A stretch of DNA of 64,000 nt from Ehretia macrophylla. Taxonomy: Eukaryota > Streptophyta > Magnoliopsida > Boraginales > Ehretiaceae. This document shows, one piece after another, positions 60,101-64,000 of the stretch. Under the pieces are notes generated by a model. The model was not told the origin of the DNA, made no database searches, and worked only from the letters and a program-made list of their open reading frames with translations. A program made the position numbers and the translations under genes. Position 1 is the first letter of the stretch, and each line of letters begins with the position of its first letter. The stretch lies in the NCBI GenBank assembly GCA_037974665.1, contig CM075771.1, positions 17,705,425 to 17,769,424 of the forward strand, written 5' to 3'.

Positions 60101-63100
60101 CGACAACCTAATCCATCACATTTTTTTTATCAAATCCCATGCCACCTTTGGCAAGAAAACTTCACTTCACGTAGAGGCTCGGCCCGCAAATCGAGGGCGT
60201 GGGGCTTAGGACCAAGTCTCCGTAACTCCGGTGCCCATAACTTTTGATCCGTAAGGAGTTACACTGCGCACAGCATAACGTTGAAAGGCTCTCTGAGAGC
60301 TCTACGAAGGGGGCAGCAAGCCTGCTTGGTTGCACCTATTTTCGGAGGCCAAAATTGAACATTTTCATCAGTTTTGGGATACTTTTCTTTTTTTGGGCAA
60401 TTTTTCCATCACGAATCGTAAGTCATGAGCCGCGAAAAGGACGACAACCTAATCCATCACATTTCTATTACTGAATGGTACCTTGGGCAAGACAACTTTG
60501 CTTCACATAGAGGCTGGGCCCGCAAACCGAGGGCGTGGGGCTTAGGACCAAGTCTCTGTCGCTCCGGTGCCCATAACTTTTGATTTGTAAGGAGTTACGT
60601 GTTGCACAGTATACCGTTGGAAAGCGATCCGAGAGCTCTACGATTAGGGCAGCAAGCTTGTTTCGCTGTGCCTGTTTTCGAAGCCCAAAATCTAACGTTT
60701 TCATCAGTTTCGTGATACTTTTCTTCTTCTGCGCTATTTTTTCGTCTCGGATCGTACATCGTGAGCCATGAAAAGGACGACACCTAATCTATCACATTTC
60801 TATTACCGAATCCCATGCCACCTTGGGCAAGACAACTTCGCTTCATGTAGAGGCTGGGCCCGCAAATCAAGGGCATAGAGCTTAGGACCAGGTCTCCGTG
60901 GCTCCGATGCCCATAACTTTCGATCCGTAAGGAGTTACACTGCGCACAACATACCGTTGGAAAGCTCTCCGAGAGCTCTACGATGGGAGCAACAAGTTTG
61001 CTTGGTTGCACCTGTTTTAGGAGCCCAAAATTGAACGTTTTCATCAATTTTGGGACACTTTTCTTCTTTTGCGCTGTTTTTCCATCCCGGATAGTAAGTC
61101 GTGAGCCGCGAAAAGGATGATATCCTAATCCATCACATTTCTTTTACCGAATCACACTCCACCTTAGGCAAGACAACTTCAGTTCACGTGGATGCTCGGC
61201 CCGCAAATCAAGGGCGTAGGGATTAGTACCAGGTCTCCGTCGCTCCGGTGGCCATAAATTTTGATCCATAAGGAGTTACGCGGCGCACAACATACCGTTG
61301 GAAAGCTCTTCGAAAGCTCTACGACGGCGACAGCAAGCCTGCTCGGCTGCGCCTATTTTCAGTAACCAAAATCGAACGTTTTCATCAGTTTCTGTACACT
61401 TTTCTTCTTTTGCGCTGTTTTTCCGTCCCAGATCGTACATCGTGAGCCGCGAAGAGGACGACAACCTAATCCACCAGATTTCTATTACCGAATCCCATGC
61501 CACCTTAGGGAAGACAACTTTGCTTCACGTAGAGGCTGGGCCCGCAAACCGAGGGCGTGGGGCTTAGGACCAAGTCTCCATCGCTCCGGTGCCCATAACT
61601 TTTAATCCGTAAGGAGTTACACGGTGCATAGAATACCGTTGGAAAGCTCTCCGAGAGCTCTACGACGGGGGCAGCAAGCCTACCCAGCTGTGTCTGTCTT
61701 CGGAGCCCAAAATCAAATGTTTTCATCAGTTTCAGGACACTTTTCTTCTTTTGCGATGTTTTTTTGTCCTTGATCGTACGTCGTGAGCCGCGAAAAGGAC
61801 GACAACCTAATCCATCACATTTCTATTACCGAATCCTAGGACACGTTGGGCAAGACAACTTCTCTTCACGTAGAGGCGGGGCCTGCAAACCGTGGGCGTA
61901 GGGCATAGGACCAGGTCTCCGTCGCTCCAGTGCCCATAACTTTTGATCCGTAAGGAGTTACGCGGTGCATAGACTACTGTTGGAAAGCTCTCTGAGAGCT
62001 CTACGGCGGGGGCAGAAAGCCTGCTCGACTATGCTTGTTTTCGGAGCCCAAAATTGAAAATTTTTATCAATTTCGGGACACTTATCTTCTTTTGTGTAGT
62101 TTTTACATCCCGGATCGTACGTTGTGAGCCGCAAAAAGGATGACAACCTAATCCATCACATTTCTATTACCGAATCCCACGGCACCTTGGGCAAGATAAC
62201 TTCGCTTCACGTAGAGGCTGGGCCCGCAAACCGAGGGCGTATGCTTGGGACCAGGTCTCCGTCGCTCTGGTGCCCTTAACTTTTGATCCATAAGGAGTTA
62301 CGCGGCGCACAACATACCGTTGGAAAGTTCTCAGAGAGCTCTACGATGGGGCCAGCTACGCCTGTCTTCGGAGCCCAAAAGCGAACGATTTCATCAGTTT
62401 GGGGACACTCTTCTTCTTTTGCGCTAGTTTTCCGTCCCGGATCGTACGTCGTGAGCCGCGAAAAGGACGACAACCTAATCCATCACATTTCTATTACCGA
62501 ATCCTAGGCGACCTTGGGGAAGACAACTTCACTTGACGTCGAGGCTGGGCCCGCAAACTGAGGGCGTAGGGCTTAGGACCAGGTCTCTGTCGCTCCGGTG
62601 CCCATAACTTTTGATCCGTAAGGAGTTACGCGGCGCACAGCATACCGTTGGAAAGTTCTCTGAGAGCTCTACGATAGGGGCAGCAAGCCTGCCCATCTGC
62701 GCCTTTTTTTGGAGCCCAAAATCGAACGTTTTTATCAGTTTTGGGACACTTTTCATCTTTTGCACTATTTTTTTGTCCCGTATCGTACGTCGTGAGCCGC
62801 GAAAAGGATGAAAACCTAATCCATCACATTTGTTTTATCGGATCCCATGCCACCTTGGGCAAGACAACTTCACTTCATGTAGAGGCTGGGCCCGCAAATC
62901 GAGGGCATGGGGCTTAGGACCAACTCTCCGTCGTACCGGTGCCCATAACTTTTGATCCGTAAGGAGTTACGCGACACACAGCATACCGTTGGAAAGCTCT
63001 CCGAGAGCTCCACGACGGGGGCAGCAAGCCTGCTCAGTTACCCCTATTTTCGGAGCCAAAAATTGAACATTTTCATCAATTTTTGGATACTTTTCTTCTT

Positions 63101-63309
63101 TTGCGCTATTTTTTCGTCTCGGATCGTACGTTATGAGCCGCGAAAAGGACGACAACCTAATCCATCACATTTCAATCACTGAATCCAAGGCATTTTGGGC
63201 AAGACAACCTTGCTTCACGTAGAGGCTGGGCCCGCAAACCGAGGGCGTGTGGCTTAGGACCAGGTCTCCGTTGCTCCGGTGCCCATAACTTTTGATTCGT
63301 AAGGAATTA

Positions 63310-64000
63310 TGTGAGGCCCAACCTTGATTTATTTTTGATACCTCATTTCGTATGCCCTAACCTAGATTTGCGTGCCTTGACCTAGATTTGAGAATCGTGT
63401 TTCGTTTTGTGTGCCTTGCATTGAATTACGTGCATTCATTTAGGGATTGCGTGCATTTACTTGGAAAACGTACATTCATCTCATAGTTCGTGCCCTACCT
63501 CGTAGTGCGTGCCCTCATGCTAATCAAGAAAGCATCTTACACGAAGCACTAGATTAATAATTAATCCTACAAATCCCACTAACTAATATTAAATTGCTAA
63601 TCCAACCCACTAGAGGACAAAATCTCATAAAAAGCTATATATTCTTTATTCTTTGTATATCCTAAACACACAATAAAATAAGCCTTGAACAAACAAAAAA
63701 TTCATATTCTAGCAATGCCTTGGCCGACCACCTTGTGAGCATTTGTGCTTGCTTTCTTAATTCAAAGTAATTCCTAGACATTCTATGACAATTCTATGAC
63801 ACAAATGCATAAAAAAAATTAGCTCAAAACCCTCCCCAAAGCTCCACCATTTCGACACAAGCTCCATGCCCATACTAGATAATTCAAAATGCTTCTTGAA
63901 GACACAAAAGTCTGAAATTTATATGCCCAAGGCCGACACAAGCTCCTTTGCCCAACAAAGCTTTTATTTTTCTTTCATTTCTCTCATTTCCTCTCATTCT
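63310..64000 (+). mobile_element. LTR element 5: start only, runs out of the window
   Basis: Satellite stops at GTAAGGAATTA and TGTGAGGCCCAACC begins, followed by the 19-20-bp minisatellite (to about 63,520). An AT-rich stretch then shares motifs with element 4 (AATGCATAAA, GCCCAAGGCCGAC, GCTTTTATTTTT), and a CT-rich run reaches the window edge. Alignment with element 4 puts the edge about one fifth of the way into the LTR. The expected duplication is AATTA (63,305-63,309); its partner is outside the window. Confidence 0.88.

Larger units (their letters stand above)
45196..63309. repeat. Satellite block D: ~53 monomers
   Basis: This is an uninterrupted 341-bp satellite. Monomer starts (ATAACTTTT) run 45,289, 45,630, 45,972, 46,312, 46,653, 46,993, 47,334, 47,675, 48,011, 48,352, 48,693, 49,011, 49,352, 49,693, 50,029, 50,364 and onward. 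Lengths are mostly 340-342 bp, with 335-336-bp units (the 5-bp-deleted class) and one 318-bp unit at 48,693. It contains the clearest higher-order organisation in the window (45.3-57.2 kb). No gene is present. Confidence 0.97.

Noticed and set aside
45196-63309. CRISPR-like array of repeats and spacers
   Set aside because: The whole 341-bp unit is repeated with no unique spacers, and the context is a eukaryotic satellite.
1-64000. Functional centromere
   Set aside because: A satellite with higher-order structure and LTR insertions is compatible with a centromere, but equally with a pericentromere or knob. No sequence feature here proves centromere chromatin.

Overview
The window is plant-type nuclear heterochromatin. 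I find no protein-coding gene, tRNA, rRNA or CRISPR array in it. About 52 kb is one tandem satellite with a monomer of about 341 bp. It is interrupted four times, and ended once, by copies of a single family of LTR-type retroelement sequence with TG...CA ends. The case for a plant rests on long noncoding LTRs with 5-bp target-site duplications, CT-rich leader-like tracts, a CpG-rich satellite showing CpG-to-TpG/CpA variation, and the absence of any bacterial gene signal. I cannot name the species or match the satellite to a named family.

Layout: 1-28,629 satellite block A (about 84 monomers); 28,630-32,246 LTR element 1 (minus orientation) with a perfect 5-bp duplication GCAGC; 32,247-35,038 satellite block B; 35,039-37,065 LTR element 2, truncated at its left end; 37,066-37,184 a 119-bp satellite remnant; 37,185-38,213 LTR element 3, truncated at its right end; 38,214-41,300 satellite block C; 41,301-45,195 LTR element 4 with a perfect 5-bp duplication ACCTT; 45,196-63,309 satellite block D (about 53 monomers); 63,310-64,000 the start of LTR element 5, which leaves the window. 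Elements 2-5 share one orientation and element 1 is inverted. Elements 1 and 4 have both ends and a duplication but no internal retroelement region, so I read them as unusually long solo LTRs (3.6 and 3.9 kb).

The satellite is not a simple monomeric array. Shared rare variants show nested, local higher-order structure: a 4-monomer period (about 1,364 bp) near 5.5-7.6 kb; a three-copy register at 12.2-21.1 kb with offsets of 3,739 and 3,091 bp; and a 20-monomer register of about 6,780 bp, itself built of 4-6-monomer subunits, at 45.3-57.2 kb. Two monomers about 9 kb apart share a 162-bp identical tract.

Within the LTR family, three copies keep the same TATA-like site, the same GC-rich upstream core and the same 31-codon open segment ending in an acidic peptide. 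One end of the LTR is a degenerate minisatellite of 19-20 bp. All open reading frames of 60-170 codons in the satellite follow from a monomer with few stop codons. Because 341 is not a multiple of three, they cannot continue from one monomer to the next.
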